Positions 1-12,972 of a DNA stretch of 64,000 bases are shown in pieces (the stretch's first letter is position 1; every line of letters begins with the position of its first letter). Where the stretch lies: positions 1 through 64,000 of the forward strand of contig QNQO01006216.1 in NCBI GenBank assembly GCA_003290165.1. The letters run 5' to 3'. The position numbers and the translations under genes were made by a program. Below the pieces are notes generated by a model that saw only the letters and a program-made list of their open reading frames with translations, did no database searches and was not told where the DNA came from. The DNA is from Berberis thunbergii (lineage: Eukaryota > Streptophyta > Magnoliopsida > Ranunculales > Berberidaceae).

Positions 1-124
1 CACAACCACCTAGGTCATACCCTGCACCTCCATACAATGCACAATCTAACACATGTTCCTTATCAGACACATTACATGCATTTATAGAGGCACAAGGTAA
101 AACTAATTAAAAATTGAGGTTGCA

Positions 125-667
125 TTGACACAGTTGGCAGAAGAGAACAAGGAGATTAAAAGCCAAATAAGCAAGTTGACAAGTTCATTAACAGTACAAG
201 CTTGGGGCCAATTTCCGTCACAACCTCAAGCAAATCCGAAGGGCCAACTTATGGCACAAACCTCTACTTCAGACTCTCAGAATGTCAAAGAGGTTAATGC
301 CATTGCTACTCGGAGTGGTAAAGATCTTAGATGGGTCAAGCTCGTCCACGACTATAGGCACCTCCCAAAGTGCAAAGGAGAGCATCCCTGAGGATGAGCC
401 CAACAAGAACATTCCAGTTTCAGTTCCTTTTCCTCAAGCACTACGACCTACTGGAAAGAAATCAAAATGTATGGTGAGATTCTAGAACACTTGAACCAGG
501 TTAAAATTAACTCACCTTTGCCACATGTGTTTAAACAGGTACCAACATATGCGAGGGTCATCAAGGATCTATGCACGATCAAGAAGAAACATCAGGTGGT
601 TGCTATCTTTGAATGGATTGATCCTCAACTTTTCAGGTTGTTGGTATACAATTCTTCACCCTTTTGA
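125..667 (+). pseudogene. Athila-like Ty3/gypsy gag-protease remnant (element F)
   Basis: Two overlapping frames read as the end of gag and the start of the protease region of an Athila-type gypsy polyprotein. The first frame (125-391) carries a Q/P/N-rich linker ending in a motif like NAIATRSGK, typical of the Gag-PR junction of this lineage. The second (282-667) carries VPFPQALR followed by PLPHVFKQVPTYARVIKDLC, which resembles the conserved segment before the aspartic protease. Frame changes between 282 and 480 show that it is broken. No RT, RNase H or integrase follows; downstream sequence goes directly to the 3' non-coding part, so the pol core is deleted. Assignment to Athila rather than another chromovirus-unrelated lineage is by motif memory and moderately secure. 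Confidence 0.6.
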
Positions 668-2060
668 CTCATTTATATTATAGACTAGGTTTGGAGGTGT
701 GTGTTCCATATGTTCTTCCTCGTCACTTCATAGTATATCTTCATGAGGGAGAATATGTCGGGCTGACGACGTTAAACCAAGCGCTCATAGGAGGCAGCTT
801 AGCCTTAGTTGTGTGTCTTGCTGTTAGTTTGGATTGATTTTCGAGTACCCTATTTAGTTGTGTTTCACTCATACTCGTTAGCTCCATAACAGTTTTGACT
901 TGCAACTTGCTTCTTTTTTTTGTTTTCTTTTGTTAATGTCGAATCTGCATTTTATCGATTTCTAATGAAAATTCCATGTTTTTTATGTTTCTGAGCGTTC
1001 ATTGGTGGAAGATTTCATCGAAATTGGTAAAAAGTTTCACCATGGTAATATCACTCTAACCCTCCTCTTTTCGTTTGCCTTGATTTGTCATGATTATTAT
1101 TTTATACATTGAGGACAATGTTTGGTTTAGGTTTAGGGGTGTGGTTTACTAGATTTTTTAATGCAATTTTCAAAAATCTTTGAGTTTAAAACTTATTTTA
1201 CATTTAAACCGAGTCATTTTTGTGTTCTACTCAATCTCCATTGAATACTTAGATGATTATGGTAATTGTGTAAAATCTTCTTGAAAATGCATTTGAAATC
1301 CGAACTCTTGGTGAATAAAAAAAAGAGGTTTTGAGTTTTTTAGATAATATTTTTGTTGCCTTTAATTTTGAGAAAACACATACTAGCACGTGTCACATAG
1401 TTATATTAGTAGAAAACATGATATTTGATAGTATCCTTATGTTAGATGTATTTCGTGAGACTTTTCAACTCGACTATTCATGCACTATAGGCCAAGTCAA
1501 CATGATTTGAAGTTGATTAGTGAGGTATTGACTAGAAAACTTTAGAATAATAGTGGAGACTTAACCCTTGTGAGTTTTGAGCCATTCTTTATTTCTTGAG
1601 GGTTATTAATTACACTCTGATTTTTTCTTGAGTCCGCACTATTTCATTGATGATCTCATTATTCTTGATTTTCTTGTTGATTGCTTTAAGAATGACATAA
1701 AAATTGAATCTTTACACTAGAACTTCTTGCTTTATTTAGTTGAGATGTCTAGTACTAACTAGAACTTATGAAGTGATATAGACATTTCTTTCTTTAAACC
1801 ATTTTTAGCCTTTTAGCCTACCCAATAATAAATATCCATTTGCAACCCTTTGAGCCTTTAGATAGCCTTTTCTTTGTAATCCCCATTCCCAATACCCACT
1901 CCAATCAAGGAGTAATACCTCTATTATTTTATCCTTACCCAATTTTCTGAGAATGTATCCGGTGAGATATATTTATGGAATGGGCAAATAAAAAAAAAGA
2001 TATTTCATGCGCCCTCGAAGTAAAAGTGTTGGATTGTATCAATGGGGAAAAGCATTTCAA

Positions 2061-2094
<34 letters not shown>

Positions 2095-2987
2095 TGTGAT
2101 TGAAGAAGAAAATAATGAAGAAAAAGTTAATGGTGTACAACATTGATTTGCTCTTCAATGCCCTATGTTTTATTCAAGGTGTATCCATTCTCAGAAAATC
2201 TTTGTATCCTTTTTGTCCATTATCGTTTGCCATAATCCAAGCCCCAATATAACCTAGTAAAGACCTGATTAATCTTAAGTGAAAGTTAGCTTAATAGATG
2301 TGGAGATTGAATAGGCAAGAACTATGGTTTTGATTCAACATTCTCAAAAGTAATCAATATTCCGGTCCATGAGATCATATTAATTTCACTCTTTGAAAAT
2401 TCGTTTTTCATGATAATTATATGTGAGACGTTTGCATTTTCCATAATATATTCCTTTTCCTCACATATAAACTGAGTGCCCAATCTCTGAGCGTTTCATT
2501 TTTGAGCGACATGAGAGAATTGTAGTTGAAACGTCTTTTCTAAAGGTTTTCTTGTCACATCTTTACTATGAAATGAAGAGTTATGTTGATAAGGCTCCTC
2601 ACACACACACTTCGAGTTGAGAATGATTATGAAATTCATTTAACCTTTAGATACTATTAAATTATTGTACTCTATTGATATACTTTTGTGACAGTTTTAG
2701 TTTGTTGTTTTTCTCGAATGCTAAGCAATTAGAAAATTGCTCTAGGGAAAATAAAGAAGAATGTTCACACTTTTGCATTATGTTTTTAGAAAATAGATTT
2801 TGTTTTATTGAGTCAGTAATGTTTGGGGGTAGCATTTCTGAAAACCCTCACGAGATTATAACTCGTCCTCTAGAGGTAATCTAGAGGTTTAAAGCCTTGT
2901 TGCACGTTAAGGTAAGTGCAACCGTGATTCCTACGAAAGTGAGTTAGGATTTTATTCTTTATTTTGTTTTGCTTGAGGACTAGCAAA
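668..2987 (+). other. 3' non-coding part of element F, no gene seen
   Basis: AT-rich sequence between the polyprotein remnant and the LTR. It starts with a degenerate continuation (about 740-900) that resembles the tail of the polyprotein region, and near 1110-1135 has a G-rich stretch (tttaggtttaggggtgtgg) of the kind repeated in Athila 3' regions. There is an A-tract with a TA dinucleotide run at about 2059-2095. I see no env-like ORF longer than 70 codons. Confidence 0.5.
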
Positions 2988-3006
2988 ATATAGGTTTGGG
3001 GGTATT
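2988..3006 (+). other. Polypurine tract of element F
   Basis: The sequence ataggtttgggggtatt immediately precedes a TGATATACACG start. A G-rich tract directly before a TG terminus is the expected plus-strand priming site for the 3' LTR. Confidence 0.6.
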
Positions 3007-4680
3007 TGATATACACGTAATTATTACAAATTATAACCCTTAATTTATATATGTTAGTGCTTCAATTAATATATTTTATTCTAATTATTTCAAATTTTAT
3101 GTTTTGTAGGAATCTGCGCGCGTGAACGATAAAAGTGGATTAAGGCGACAAATTTGAGAAAATGATTAATTTGTCGATTCTAGCGGTGGTACAAAAGTGT
3201 GGTTCACACATCTAAGCCTAACCTAGCTTACTTTAACCCAGCTCAAGCTCAAGCCCAAGTCCAGAAAGCTAGAATCCTAAACCCAGCCTAACAAGGAAAT
3301 AGGGAAACCCTATTTAGGTTTCTCTATTGCCTTCTCTTGGAACGACTCCTCTTCTCTTCCACGTTTTTCTTCCTCTCTTTTCTAGCCACCATATCCACCT
3401 CCACCAAGGGCAGAGCCCCTGTGTCTCTCGCCACTAACCAGCCACCGTCACTAAACCACCCTGTTTCACGCTACAAACCACCACCTCGCCACCGAAACAG
3501 GCCCACCGTTCTCTCTCTCCAGAACATAGCCGCCACCACATCTCCCTCCCTCTCCCTCACAGCCACCATCTCCCGAGCACCATCGCCACCACCGCGCGCA
3601 CAGTACTGCCGCGAAACAGGGAGCACCTCCCTGTTTCTCTTCCTCGTCCCCCTTCGGGTTTTTGGTTGTTATCCCTGCTCACTCGCCTTCTCTCTATTCT
3701 TGCAGGTGCTGAAAACGTTCGTGAGGAGAGGAAGCTCGCGAGGAGCGGAGAACGGAGGCGGAAGGGCGCTGTCGCGCTGGAGAAGACGAAGTAGAACCAG
3801 AGGCGCGAATTCGGCGGGAGAAACTGTTTTTCAGTTTGAAAAAACGGTTGTGGCTATTGACGCCCCAAAATTTGTAAGAGCCACCACAGAGCCTATTTAG
3901 CTCTTTTTCTCGGGATTCGTGCGCGTACAGGAAGTGATGGGTTCCTCCTCCAGTGATGCTGTGACCACCACCACCATGAGTCACTAAACCCCACGCAAGG
4001 TGAAGAGGTGAACTCCTAGATGTAACGAACTAAATTAGTAATTGATTCGCTTTAAGTTTTCACGATGAATAATGATGTTTAATGATTATCACTTTTATTT
4101 AATATAGAAATTTATGTTATTTCAATGAGAAGGATATCATAGATTTCTTCGTAGATTTTTATTATTCCGGTGATTATCTTTTCTTCTCCATATAAGCTTA
4201 GTCACGCTTTTCTTATGTGTGGAATGTTTAAGGATTAATTGATTCCGGTAGGTTAGTTATATGTGACTGTCATTTATTATGGTATTGTCTCCGGATATAT
4301 CGTAAGTTTAGGATATCACATATGACAAACCTTTGTGTTTTCTTAGAAAAAGTGAAATCTTAAATTCATTTACATTAGGGTATATTAATGGTTAAAAGAT
4401 TATTTTTCCGATTACGTCGTTTGGGATGTGAAACACGTAGTTGAGTCATCATAGCGAATCAATATTAGTTAGCGCGTGAAGTTCTAGGAGGGATTCTTGG
4501 AACCTTGTGATTTTTCTAAACTTAATTTTCATTAAATTAAATTCAATTTCGTATTTTAAATTTGTTAGAATTTATTAACTTTAGTTTCGCATAGTTTGTT
4601 TTCCTTAACCTTATTTTGTAGATCGTTTTTCCTCGTGGGATCGACACCCCATTCTTTACTGCAATTGACCGCGTGTATTG
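3007..4680 (+). repeat. 3' LTR of element F, truncated
   Basis: Starts with TGATATACACG right after the polypurine tract. The interior has a C-rich block (3340-3600) in which a fortuitous ORF occurs. Near 4620-4650 it carries cgtgggatcgacacccc, a phrase common near the end of Athila-type LTRs. The expected CA terminus and flanking target duplication are not found; near 4670-4690 the sequence passes straight into the protease region of element D on the other strand, so the junction is an insertion or deletion breakpoint. There is no second LTR in the window for comparison. Confidence 0.55.
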
Positions 4681-6019
4681 TTTGGGCATAATCACCTCCT
4701 ATGGGTGTCTCAAAACATAAAGGCTTGATAAGTGGCATAGTTTTATGGTTTTCCTTTTCTACCATTCGACGAGAAATAAAAGAATGAGAAGCACCAAAAT
4801 CAAATAATACTCTCAAGGGAAACTGAGTAGTGATGGTACCTTCAACATTATCTTCCCCTGGTAAAACCGAAAATGCACGTGCTAGAGCTGGTGCGGCATG
4901 CTGCCCTGTGAAGCGCCTCGCCCACTGGGACAATCACGAATGGGATGCCTTGGCCGGTTACATTTGTAGCATAACCTATTAGTAGGAGTTTTCCCTCGCG
5001 GTGTTGTAGCTGCTTGAGGTTGAGGAACATAAGGTCGAGGTTGCTGATATGGGCCTGGCGCGCCCTGGTTCTGAAAATACTAGTCTCTGCCACTATTGTC
5101 CTTGGGGCCTGAAGCCACCCTGCGGCTTGAAACCTCCCTAAGACTCGACTCCTCTCTGGGGCCTCTACTAAAATTGACCTCCAAATTGGAACTTCGGTTA
5201 ATACTGAAATCCTGATCCTCGATGATTCTGATCATAAGGCTTATACCTGTTCCATTCTTGATTCCCAGATGAATGCAAATTTCTAGATGACTCACCTCCC
5301 TTGTTTTTTCCCTAGCCTCTCGTAAAGTGATGTCTTGATTTTCAAACTTGAGAGCTAAGTCAAAAACTCTATCGAAGGGTTATTTATCAAAGGGTAAAAG
5401 CGACTTTGATAAATAATGACCCAAACCCCTGATAAACTTCTTGTTCTTCTTGACAGTAGTAACCACCAAATACAGAGCATACCGAGTCAACTCATTGAAC
5501 TTTTTCACATACTGGGTCACAGACTTTGTACCTTGAGTCAAACTAAGAAATTTCACAACTTCAGGTACAGACTGACTATCAAATTTAAACTTGAAAGTCT
5601 CCCAAGTCATAATGGTCGTATCCATACTCTCCTCGATATAATCCCACCAATGACTGGCATTACCATCCAAATTATGAGCAACTAATTCTTGTTTCTCTAC
5701 CTCGATCATTTGCATCCTATTGAATATTGTTTCACATTTGCGAATAAACTTCTTAGCTGCAATAGGTCCAATATCTCCATTGAACCTCTGACCACCTAGG
5801 TTCCCAAACTCTTTATTTCTCCTAGCAAATGGCTCACCATGATTATCCTGATGGTTATTCTGCACAACCTGCAAAAGTTGCTTCATCATAGCTCCCACAT
5901 CCACCTGAACCAAGTTAGGATTCTCCCCCTGAACATTAAAAACGCTTGGCCCATTAGCGTTATTCGGGCCCGTTATAACCATTCTGCCCACTGGCACCAT
6001 TCGATTGAGTGTTCGCCAT
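4565..6019 (-). pseudogene. Gypsy gag-protease polyprotein remnant (element D)
   Basis: Reading down the minus strand, the likely start is the ATG at 6019 (MANTQSNGASG...); a frameshift soon follows and the frame continues from 6000. The retrotransposon gag domain (about 5830-5380) has the segment FNGDIGPIAAKKFIRKCE and a WW-D-I tryptophan pair. A CX2CX4HX4C zinc knuckle (CYKCNRPRHPIRDC) lies at about 4930-4971 in a different frame from its neighbours. The protease follows with VLFDFGASHSFIS; the usual active-site DSG is DFG. Several frameshifts and loss of everything after the protease make it a pseudogene. The initiator-Met PBS and gag type fit a Del/Tekay-like gypsy element. Confidence 0.8.
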
Positions 6020-6130
6020 TACCTTCAAGCAAAAATGAATAATCGTTAATACTCAATAATCCAAACGTTCATAACCCATTTCCACCCTTCCGAGGATCAC
6101 CTGTACCTACCCAAGATCTGGGCTAACCAA

Positions 6131-6147
6131 ATGCTCTGATAACAAAA
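6131..6147 (-). other. Primer binding site of element D (initiator Met tRNA type)
   Basis: On the minus strand the sequence directly inside the LTR is TTTTGTTATCAGAGCAT. It differs by one base from the usual plant TTTGGTATCAGAGCAT site complementary to the 3' end of initiator methionine tRNA. Confidence 0.85.
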
Positions 6148-8336
6148 TGTCACGCCCCGATTTTTTAAAACAACCTAAATTAACAGATTGTCCAAAAACC
6201 AAGGCACAACAGGAACAATTTAAATGGTACAGTCATGAGGCAATAAATAAATAATAAACTTCCTTAAAATTCTTTCTCTCAAAATAGGTCCACTATTATC
6301 ATGCCTAAGCCACAAAATAAATCATAAAAAGGAATTACATTTAATCAATCCTCAAATAAATCTCTGACTCAAAATCCGAGCATGAATAACTAAACCCTAC
6401 ATCTGATTACCTAGAAAAAACAATAAAATCAAGGTATAACAAAAGGTGTCAAATCCTCAACAAGAACCACCTTCACGCTCCAACTAACCCTGATATGTCT
6501 TCGGGGCTACGCTCATTAAGAACACACCCAAATTTGTAAAACAATACAAAATTCGAGTCAGTATATTAATAATGGTGTGAGCAAACTTACAAATTAAGAC
6601 ACATCTACACAATTAAATATCATTTAAATAATGTGCATTTCACCTTAAAGAAGACATGTAGTTCTCATTCAAGGATCGAATGAGCTATTAGTTTCTTCCT
6701 TTAAGGCTATTTTAATATATGCTAAAATAATCTATGCACATTCTCATGTTATGATAAATTCAAGGTTTTCTTTATTTTCCTAGTTTTTAGCTTCCTTTTC
6801 CACAATCACACTCTCCTCCTGTGTCAAGCACCCCTCACCTAAGTGTGTCTCCCTTGCCATCTAAGCCACTCGGAGCGTACATGACCCAAGTGGGGTGCCA
6901 CATCGAGAGTCATGTCATCTCAGCCGAAGTTCGTTACATGGCAAGTATTTTCTAAATACTACACGTACTACCAAACTCACATGGAATAACGTACATATGC
7001 AAGCAAGTCTACATACCCAAAATTATATCCCACTTATGCAAACAAGTTTGCATACTAAAATAATTCATTTTTCACCTTTTTTTCGGAGTTGTGGAAAAGA
7101 GAATTACTAAGTATTTATATATGTGAATAACAATGGGTATGACAAGATGAATAATAATACATATGAAAGACATTGAAAATAACAATAACTATTTTTTTTT
7201 ACAGTAGGTGATTTAAAAAAAAATTTCACTTACAATAACACCATGACTATAACTTTCTATGGTGTTTAATAATTAGGGTGGGTGTGTATTCTTACCCCTT
7301 TTTCTATTAATATAATAACAAAATCTCTAACATGTATCTGGAATACATTGCTCACATGCATAACGAAGATATGGATGCAACATAAGTATATGTTGATTGA
7401 TAGACTGTCCACACAAAAGTCAAAATATCTCTATATGTCATTCAAGCTGGGCCTTTAAGATCTCGTCATCATTACTCGAGAAATTGATATAATAACATGT
7501 GATTCCTAAACAACACTTTAACACTTGTAATTGGAATGCCATTGGCAGATATGAATAGCAATATACCTCACTTGTGAATAACAAAGCAATATCTTTAAAC
7601 ACCTATCATTTGTGAATTAAAACTTCTGTACAGAATATGGTTTCTAAAATTTTCAATTAATTATTAACTTGCTATTGTCAGAACCTTGGGAAACTACAAG
7701 TTAGAATGTACATTCCATATTGACCTATGGTCCAAAAGGCTATCTCTCTATTCTTATTCTCTCCTAAATAATTAATACACCCTGTATGGGTAAAGCATTC
7801 ATACGTCTCTCTCTAGCTTTAATCTCTGACATATGAATAACCCATACAATCCGGTACTCGCATTTATGGTTTCAAAATAATCTCGACCCCTCCAAAACAA
7901 ACACAAATGAACGCACTTGGAAGAAAGGACATGATGAATGGATGGAGATTATTCGGTTTGTTCATTGTAAAATAGAGATCATATAGAAATAAAGATAAAA
8001 AAATTAAACATGTAATAGAGTTCAACACTATTTTCGAGAATCTCCACGTCGAAACACAAATTTTCCTCTATCGCCTAATTTTCTTTTACGTAAGTTTTTT
8101 TTTTTTTTGTATCCAAAGAGAGAATGAGGCTAGGTTTCTTTTAAAAGAGTTTTAAATTAGGGTTTTACTAGTTTTAGATAAACACGCCCACCCCTTCTCT
8201 TTTACCCACCACCAACCTAAACCTAAGTCCCAAATTCATAAAGTATTTACATATTTTTAAATACTACCAATAAATAAATATTTCTAATTACTAAAATAGT
8301 AACATTATATTGGCAAGTGATTTGGTGGGTATTACA
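6148..8336 (-). repeat. 5' LTR of element D
   Basis: About 2.19 kb between the PBS and a TG/CA-type terminus. On the minus strand it runs from TGTAATACCC (8336) to GGGGCGTGACA (6148). The long length and GTAATACCCACC start are typical of Del/Tekay-like LTRs. The outer edge at 8336 abuts the first LTR of element A, which has lost about its first 20 bases there, suggesting that D inserted into A's LTR. The other LTR of D is not in the window. Confidence 0.8.
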
Positions 8337-8880
8337 CACCCAATTACAATCATACATGTGGCACATGTCAACCCTAATATGGGAAGGCCTCAATGTGGTC
8401 CCAAGCAGGCCCGAGCACAGTTCAACACTGACTCAACCTATAAGTCAGGCGTCCAAGCCTAAATTAAGCGAGCCCAACATAGTGCGGATTTTGGAACTTG
8501 GCCCAGAATAATAAGGCTAGAACACAAATTTCTGAGCTATCACAAGTTCAAAATCCAATTGCACATCTCTTGATTCAATCAAGTATTGAGTCCCAAACAG
8601 AGCCAAGTGCCAAAAGGAATTCAGTCATGGGCGGGTAAAATCCTAAGCGAGATCTCCTTCCTCTTTCATGCCTTGACGATAGAGTCAATGAAGGAGTGAG
8701 ATACATGTTATATAAGATGAACAAAAGGGATGAGAAAGGTACACACTTGCAGCCAAATTTTACACTCTACATCCACCCTTACTCAGTCACTTTTTAGCAT
8801 TGAAGTGCCTTCGACCACCACAACAGTGGTCCTTGGCTCACTGTCGTTCATTTTGTAGGTCAGGAATCGATAAGGACATA
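8337..8880 (+). repeat. 5' LTR of element A
   Basis: Begins in the LTR (cacccaattacaatc) at a point corresponding to about 20 bases inside the 3' LTR start at 24210. Ends just before the PBS; the exact terminal CA is unclear (about 8878). The last part has the phrase gtggtccttggctcactgtc, shared in style with the LTR ends of elements B and C. Confidence 0.7.
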
Positions 8881-8886
8881 TTTGGA

Positions 8887-8906
8887 TTTGGCATCGTCTG
8901 TGGGAA
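8887..8906 (+). other. Primer binding site of element A
   Basis: TTTGGCATCGTCTGTGGGAA differs by one base from the TTTGGCGCCGTCTGTGGGAA site usual in Tat-lineage elements. Confidence 0.8.
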
Positions 8907-8965
8907 AAAACAAGTTTTTTTTTAAAACAAAGACAAATTATTTTGAACTAGCAAAGTCTCGAGAG

Positions 8966-10380
8966 ATGGTTACTAGCATCCGATCCTGAGTTAACAATAA
9001 TAATGCTGAACCAGAAAATGATCCAGCAGAGAAAACCCCATCGTCAGGGCAGATCAATCCTATCGAGGAAGCCAAATAGCCGCAAGTTAGAAAATCTTAC
9101 CCAGGATCGACATCCACCCTTTACATATATCAGATTCTACTCCATATGAATCGTCTCACGCGGATGGTAGAAAAGCTTACCCAAGATCAACATTCACCCT
9201 CAGAGAATGGCGAGAACCCGAGGAGGTCACTGACCCAAGAAGACACTTGAGAGTGCATACATAAAGTGAAAATATGCCTATCAAGGATTGAAGAATTGGC
9301 CATAAAGAGAACCCAAAGGATGAAAAAGGCAGTGGGAACCACGCCTCAAAGGCAAACGTGACCATAGTCGAGAACCCACTTCAGTTGGGGGCGACCAATC
9401 CAGATGTCCTATACGATCTTACCGTCCTTTCGTTCATTCCCCGAAAGCTCAAATTCTACGACGGGACATTCGATCCATTGGATCACCTACGCCATTACCA
9501 CCACGTAATGGCAGTGAAAGAGAGTTCAAAAGTCATTCTATGTAGGACTTTCCCTACTAGCTAAAGAAGGCTGCACTGACTTGGTTCCACAACTTTCAGC
9601 CAGGATCCATTGATTAATTTCAGGTCTCGGCAAAGGTGTTCATCACCTGATTCATAGGGATCTAGCCAACGAATCAGGAAGGGGCCTTACTATCTACTCA
9701 ACCTTAAGCAGAAGCACGGTGAGACCCTCAGGGAGTATGTCACTCGCTTCAACGACGAGCTGACTCTGATTGACGGTTGCAACAATGACACGTCTGTTAC
9801 CGCCTTCCCTTCCAGCCTTCGAAGAGGTCATTTTTATAACTTCCTCACCCTAGAACCTCCAATAGATATGGCAGATCTGTTGAAAAGTGCTAAAAATTAC
9901 ATCACCTTGAAGAAAATGTTGACAACCAAAAAGGTGAAAAAGAGTAAGGGCAAGCACTCCTCTAGAATTAGGACAAGGGAAATGAAGGAGATAATCCCCA
10001 GATGAAAATAGAGCAATAGCCAGGCTGGGGTCCGACCCAACAAAGCCTGACATGACCAGCAACCCCAGATACCACTAGTACACTCCACTTAACTCCATTT
10101 TGTCCAACATCCTATCCACCATGAAAAATTGGGAGGACATCAAGTGACCATGGAAGCTCAAGGGAGATCATTTGAAACGTGATAAAAACAAGCATTCTTC
10201 TTATCACAAAGAGATAGGTCATGACACCCAAGACTGCAAGAGCCTCAGAAACAATGTTCAATACTGGGTTAAAAAAAGAAGGCTGAAGGAGTTCGTTGGC
10301 TTTGGGGACAGGCAACCTTGAGGAGGAAAAAAGGAATCCTTACAGGAAGCTGAAAGATAGGACTCCCAATGTAATATGAG
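8966..10380 (+). pseudogene. Gag remnant of element A
   Basis: Starts at an ATG in a MVTSIRS context and continues in fragments over several frames. The clearest frame is 9358-9564, with KLKFYDGTFDPLDHLRHY and a VMAVKES segment, the conserved Tat gag core. Further pieces read as REYVTRFNDELTLIDGC-like (9725-9780), then a nucleocapsid-like region near 10100-10310 where WEDIKWPWKLKGD and a C-x-x-C/H-type YHKEIGHDTQDCKSL pattern can be read. Stops at about 8987, 9080 and later, together with frameshifts, show it is not translatable. Confidence 0.75.
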
Positions 10381-10499
10381 TCCATCACAGGGCAAATGAA
10401 AAGGGGAACACTCAAATCATACACTGAAAAGATCGGTCCGAAAACTGTGAGTCAGATTCCACTGCAAGAATCATCTTGTCCAGCACATACGATGAGAAA

Positions 10500-10862
10500 A
10501 AGCAGTCTCGAACCTGACGTTCATAGAGCGTGACATGAGGGGAGTTCGCTTTCCTCACAACGACACCCTAGTTATCTCGGTAGGGATACCAAATTTGGAA
10601 CTAAGGAAATCGCTAATGGATACGAGCAACTCCACCAACATCTTGTTTCTGGATTTGTTCTGTAAAAAAAACAACTGACAGAAAAGGAGCTGACACCTGC
10701 CAATCAAGCAATGTTCGGCTTCAACCGAGAAAACCGTTACATGGTTGGAACGATTAAGTTGTCGGTAGTCGCAGGGGAGCCAGATCTCTAAAGAATCTTG
10801 ATGATCGAATTCTTGGCCGTGGACGCCCCCTCCGAGCACAATGTGATCCTAGTTTGACTTTG
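10500..10862 (+). pseudogene. Aspartic protease remnant of element A
   Basis: The translation reads RGVRFPHNDTLVISV then LMDTSNSTNILFLDLF. In intact relatives the active site is D-T-G-S-S; here the glycine and one serine are changed, so the enzyme is likely inactive. It is followed by a degenerate VAGEPDL-like block and LAVDAPSEHNVIL near 10770-10860, the conserved end of the Tat protease region. Confidence 0.7.
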
Positions 10863-11239
10863 GCTACATCACATGGATGTGGTAATCTTCATGCAACACC
10901 AATGTCTCAAAAATCATGCAAACATTGAAGTAGGAACAATCAAATGAGACCAAACTATTGCTATAGAATGTCATTACGCCACAGTCGGCCAGGCAACCAG
11001 GAGATGAGTCACAACAGTTCGAACAAACTGATCCAGATAAGGAGGCGCCGAGCACGGATGCAGAGAATGCATTTCCTCCTTTGGATGCCTAACCTTCTTT
11101 TAACCCATGAGAAAGGTCAAACATCGGGTAGCCAGAAGAAAGAGGTCGTCATTATATACAACCCAACTAACACCAGAGCCGTCCAAATAAGCTCCAACCT
11201 TAACAGAACACTAGCAGACCAACTAGTCATGCTCTTAAA

Positions 11240-12059
11240 GGAAAATCAGGATGTATTCGCTTGGACAATGAGGAACATTGTAGAAATTGACCCCTCCAAA
11301 ATTACGCGCCGGTTTACAGTCAATCCGACTTAAAGCCTGTCAGGCAAAAAATGAGGCCAATGGCGCCCGAGCGCAACCCGACCATTAATGAGGAAATGCA
11401 AAAGCTATTGAACACTGGCATGATAAAGGAGTCACGCTGCCCAGATTGGCTAACAAACACGGCCTTAGTAAAAAAAATGGGAAGTGGAGACTTTGTGAAA
11501 ACTACACGGGCTTCAACAAAGCTTGTCCAAAAGACAATTTTCCAATGCCTAGGATATATCAGTTCATCGATGAAATGCTTGGGCACAACCTCTTCAGTTT
11601 CATGGACGCATATTCTAACTACAATAATATCAGCATGCACCTATCGGATTAGGAGAAAACCTATTTTATAACGGACGGAGGCATATACTGCTACTGGGTA
11701 ATGCCATTCGGATTGAAAAGCGTAGGGCCGCGACCAACGACCGATAAATCGGATGTTCGAAGGACAAATTAGGAAGACGATGGAGGTCTACATCGATGAC
11801 ATGTTGGTAAAACTCCTTCGTAGTCCCGATCACCTTGCGTACCTCTAAGAAGCATTCTCCCAACTCCGTAAATATCGAATCTCAACCCACAAAAATACAC
11901 CTTTGGGGTACAATCAGGAAAATTTATGGGCTACATAATCAACCGAAGGGGGATAGAGGTTGACCCAAAGCAGATTCAGGCTCTCCTCAACATGAGATCA
12001 CCCAAGAACATCAAGGAGTTCAGAGCATGACTAGGAGGGTGGCAGCCCTTAATAGGTTA
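11240..12059 (+). pseudogene. Reverse transcriptase of element A, first part
   Basis: Conserved RT blocks are readable across frames: KPVRQKMRPMAPERNPTI, then GKWRLCENYTGFNKACPKDN, FSFMDAYSNYNNISMH, and VMPFGLKS. The catalytic box reads VYIDDMLVK near 11785-11812. Blocks FGVQSGKFMGYIINRRGIEV and a VAALNR motif follow before the sequence is cut by element B at 12060. Intact catalytic aspartates sit in a gene broken by frameshifts (about 11450, 11660, 11720, 11870). Confidence 0.85.
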
Positions 12060-12730
12060 TGATGCAGTTTTTTTCGCTCCCTGCTTAGACCTAATTTCGT
12101 TGATCTGCCGACTTGCACAAGTAACACACGTGATCCACAGACCACCGTGGGGTGTCCGATGGCACTCCGATGCTAAAGTTAAACAGGGCCCTAAGGAAGG
12201 TGTAATGCTATAACAGGGAATTTATAGCGTACCCTAGCTTACCAACCTCATGTCTTATTTATAGTGCAACGATTTTTGGTTCTACCAGGTCATCGTAGGC
12301 GTAGTTTAAGAAGGAGATTTTCATGGAAATCCCTCCCTAATTAGGAGTCGTGCTGTAGGAGGGAAGTTCCTTGTTAGCTCCGTCCTCCTAGATACGCGCG
12401 AGATAGTTCCTAATCCAAGAGCAATCCGTAGAATGGATTGTCCCTGTGTGGAAGATACTCTGGTGTTTGTTTCCTAGTTGGAAGCGTAGAACAACTATAG
12501 TTGCCCATTTGAAGCTGATCCTCGAGATATTCTCCTAAGGAGGGCTTACGAGTATTGAGGATAGTTGTGAGACGTGTGGGCTTAGCGTGCTGTGAGAGTC
12601 TGGGTTCGCCTGGTGGACTTAGAGCCGCTTGGCCCAAATCAATGTTGGGTTGACGCTTGATGTCGTAATTCCTCGAAATTATCATGACACATGTACGACT
12701 CCGAGGTGTGACTGTTTTTATGTATCATCA
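12060..12730 (-). repeat. 3' LTR of element B
   Basis: 671 bp. It matches 19853-20376 along most of its length (for example the accaccgtgg, ctccgatgctaaagt and accaacctcatgtcttattt blocks). It is longer because the other copy lacks about 80 bp around 12440-12520 and another stretch near 12640-12700. Confidence 0.85.
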
Positions 12731-12750
12731 ACTACCCCCCCCCCCCCCCG
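12731..12750 (-). other. Polypurine tract of element B (G15 run)
   Basis: On the minus strand a run of about 15 G precedes TAGT and then the LTR start TGATGATAC. This is the expected place for a polypurine tract; the pure G homopolymer is probably an expanded version of the shorter agggggag tracts in A and C. Confidence 0.7.
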
Positions 12751-12972
12751 AGTTAGTGGGCCATCACATCGGTTGGCAAAGTCATCTCTTGAAGGGATGC
12801 TCATGATGATTGAGTATGAATTGTTGCTTGAGCCACACACTACATTTATTGAACGTGCGTTGTTTTAGTGGAAAAGATCAGAGAAACCAACCTCTATTTA
12901 GTTCATCCGCTGTGTAGAGTCTGATTATTCTACTTTCCTTTCTTTCGAAGCTACCTTTCTGATTAGAAAAGA

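Noticed and set aside
3337..3900. 187-codon plus-strand ORF, proline/serine rich
   Set aside because: It lies within the LTR of element F, is driven by C-rich low-complexity DNA and resembles no family; an overlapping minus-strand frame is equally open.
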